A stretch of DNA of 6,587 bases from Thermomicrobiales bacterium. GTDB taxonomy: Bacteria > Chloroflexota > Chloroflexia > Thermomicrobiales > UBA6265. A program made the position numbers and the translations under genes. Numbering within the stretch: position 1 is the stretch's first letter; each line of letters begins with the position of its first letter. Shown in pieces: positions 6,060 through 6,587 of this stretch. The stretch covers positions 1 to 6,587 of the forward strand of contig JADLCW010000049.1 of assembly GCA_020847015.1 (NCBI GenBank), given 5' to 3'. The notes under the pieces were generated by a model. It searched no databases. It saw nothing but the letters and a program-made list of their open reading frames with translations, and was not told the DNA's origin.

Positions 6060-6200
6060 GCGATGGCGGCGGCTGAGCATGCAGCGTTGGCCAGGCAGGT
6101 CGCCCGTGAGGCAGCGGCGGCCCCGCACGGTGAACTTCGCGTCCAGCATCTCTTCTGCGGGCGGCAGGGAGCGACCTCAGGAGGCAGCAGCGCGCCGGCA
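6060..6200. other. Noncoding GC-rich intergenic stretch with no recognised feature
   Basis: The gap between the operon and the next gene totals about 300 bases (5970-6267). Its left part holds the promoter and operator and its right part a hairpin. In this middle stretch I see only short hairpins, such as CTGC/GGCAG near 6155-6167 and a GCATGC palindrome near 6078-6083. The minus-strand frame through it is rich in Arg and Pro with no domain, and no tRNA, T-box or common riboswitch core was found. Confidence 0.5.
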
Positions 6201-6202
6201 TG

Positions 6203-6236
6203 CCAACGGGGCCGGCCCGCGGGCCGACCCCGTTGG
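6203..6236. terminator. Strong GC-rich hairpin, probable terminator of the right-hand gene
   Basis: CCAACGGGG (6203-6211) pairs with CCCCGTTGG (6228-6236). After one C/A mismatch the stem continues with CGGCC against GGCCG, leaving a small CGCG loop. It begins 32 bases past the TAG of the minus-strand gene ending at 6268, the usual position for a terminator. No T run follows on the minus strand, so it would be an atypical or Rho-assisted terminator; on the plus strand a mildly AT-rich stretch (AATATTGTGTTAT) follows. Confidence 0.55.
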
Positions 6237-6267
6237 GCAGAATATTGTGTTATCCGTGCGCGGTTCG

Positions 6268-6587
6268 CTACCGCTCGATGATGAATCCAAGTGCGATCAT
6301 CGCCACCAACAAGACGCTGGCGATCTTGAGCAACCGCTCCAGATCGCCGTGGATGTAGTGGTACTCCTGCTCCCGGGTCAGCGGCACGATCTTCGCCGCG
6401 CGTCCCCGCCGCGCCGGCAGCGGCCCGCGTTTTGGCGCGGCCGGTACTGTCGGCACGGCGAGCGGCGCTTGGGGCGCCGCCCCGACCTCCAGAAACGCGA
6501 ACTCCTCGTCCATTCCGAAATCGGCCGGGTTCGCCCCTTCCGGTTGGCGAGCCTCCGCACGCGCCTCCATCGCCCGGATTTGCGAGC
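6268..6587 (-). CDS. Small hypothetical protein with a C-terminal membrane helix (probably 5' partial)
   Basis: The frame ends at TAG 6270-6268. An ATG at 6570 would give 100 residues, but no ribosome binding site precedes it and the frame stays open to the window edge with a similar charged sequence (SQIRA before the Met), so the gene probably begins outside. Counting from that Met, the visible protein has an acidic patch (MDEEFAFLEV, 20-29), an Ala/Pro/Arg-rich and probably disordered linker (31-60), a conserved-looking stretch REQEYHYIHGDLERLLKIA (66-84) and a final hydrophobic helix (about 81-98) ending in ER. This layout suggests a tail-anchored membrane protein with a cytoplasmic N terminus. 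I do not recognise the family and assign no function. It is separated from the operon by about 300 bases and a hairpin, so it is not part of it. Confidence 0.7.
   Translation of the reverse strand, partial: SQIRAMEARAEARQPEGANPADFGMDEEFAFLEVGAAPQAPLAVPTVPAAPKRGPLPARRGRAAKIVPLTREQEYHYIHGDLERLLKIASVLLVAMIALGFIIER

Noticed and set aside
6080..6150. Slight resemblance to the SRP RNA core (CAGGTC followed by GGCAGC)
   Set aside because: The diagnostic GGAA tetraloop and flanking symmetric loop bases are missing, and the arms do not pair as in helix 8.
5929..6201. Minus-strand frame of 90 codons covering the operon promoter region
   Set aside because: It overlaps the permease start, is rich in Arg, Pro and Gly, has no domain, and would cover the promoter and operator candidates.
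5970..6267. Possible riboswitch, T-box or tRNA in the intergenic region
   Set aside because: No T-box sequence, tRNA T-arm or common riboswitch core was found, and the candidate promoter leaves a leader of only about 55 bases.
5055..6281. Long plus-strand open frame (408 codons) opposite the permease and the promoter region
   Set aside because: Composition is Arg/His/Asp-rich with no domain, and it lies antisense to a clear permease; GC-rich DNA yields such frames by chance.
1..6587. CRISPR array, insertion sequence or phage-related genes
   Set aside because: No regularly spaced repeats, terminal inverted repeats, transposase, integrase or attachment-site duplications were seen.

Overview
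The window comes from a GC-rich bacterial chromosome. It is dominated by one minus-strand operon of seven genes (about 5969 down to 224). Gene packing is tight, with stop/start overlaps of the ATGA type and GTG starts carrying good ribosome binding sites. The lineage cannot be proved from this window. The Tat-like, lipobox-free binding-protein leader followed by a Gln/Thr/Pro-rich linker would fit a Chloroflexota (Thermomicrobia-like) genome, but actinobacterial or proteobacterial relatives are not excluded.

Layout: (1) the last 59 codons of a plus-strand gene with a very acidic tail end at 181; (2) a perfect 9-bp hairpin at 211-235 lies between this gene and the convergent operon; (3) the operon, read right to left, encodes an amino-acid-type ABC permease (5969-5046), its ATPase (5043-4243), a family 3 solute-binding protein (4231-3326), a GntR/UTRA repressor (3329-2565), a BtpA/SgcQ-family TIM barrel (2531-1752), an AllA-like ureidoglycolate lyase family cupin (1755-1246) and a PfkB-family sugar kinase (1249-224); (4) an intergenic stretch of about 300 bp (5970-6267) carries a candidate promoter and GntR operator next to the operon and a strong hairpin next to the following gene; (5) a minus-strand gene for a small protein with a C-terminal membrane helix runs off the right edge.

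How the genes could work together: the transporter imports a small polar solute, the GntR/UTRA protein senses it or its phosphorylated product, and three cytoplasmic proteins (BtpA-like, AllA-like, PfkB) process it. No characterised pathway with exactly this set is known to me. An amino-acid-type importer joined to a PfkB kinase and a GntR/UTRA regulator resembles fructosamine (Amadori compound) operons such as frl. However, no SIS-domain deglycase is present, and the AllA-like cupin (a family that splits a C-N bond) and the BtpA-like barrel stand in the place where such an enzyme would be expected. The binding protein also seems to lack the acidic residue that usually holds the alpha-amino group of amino acid ligands. 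The operon is therefore a credible candidate for an undescribed catabolic route, but its substrate is inference only.
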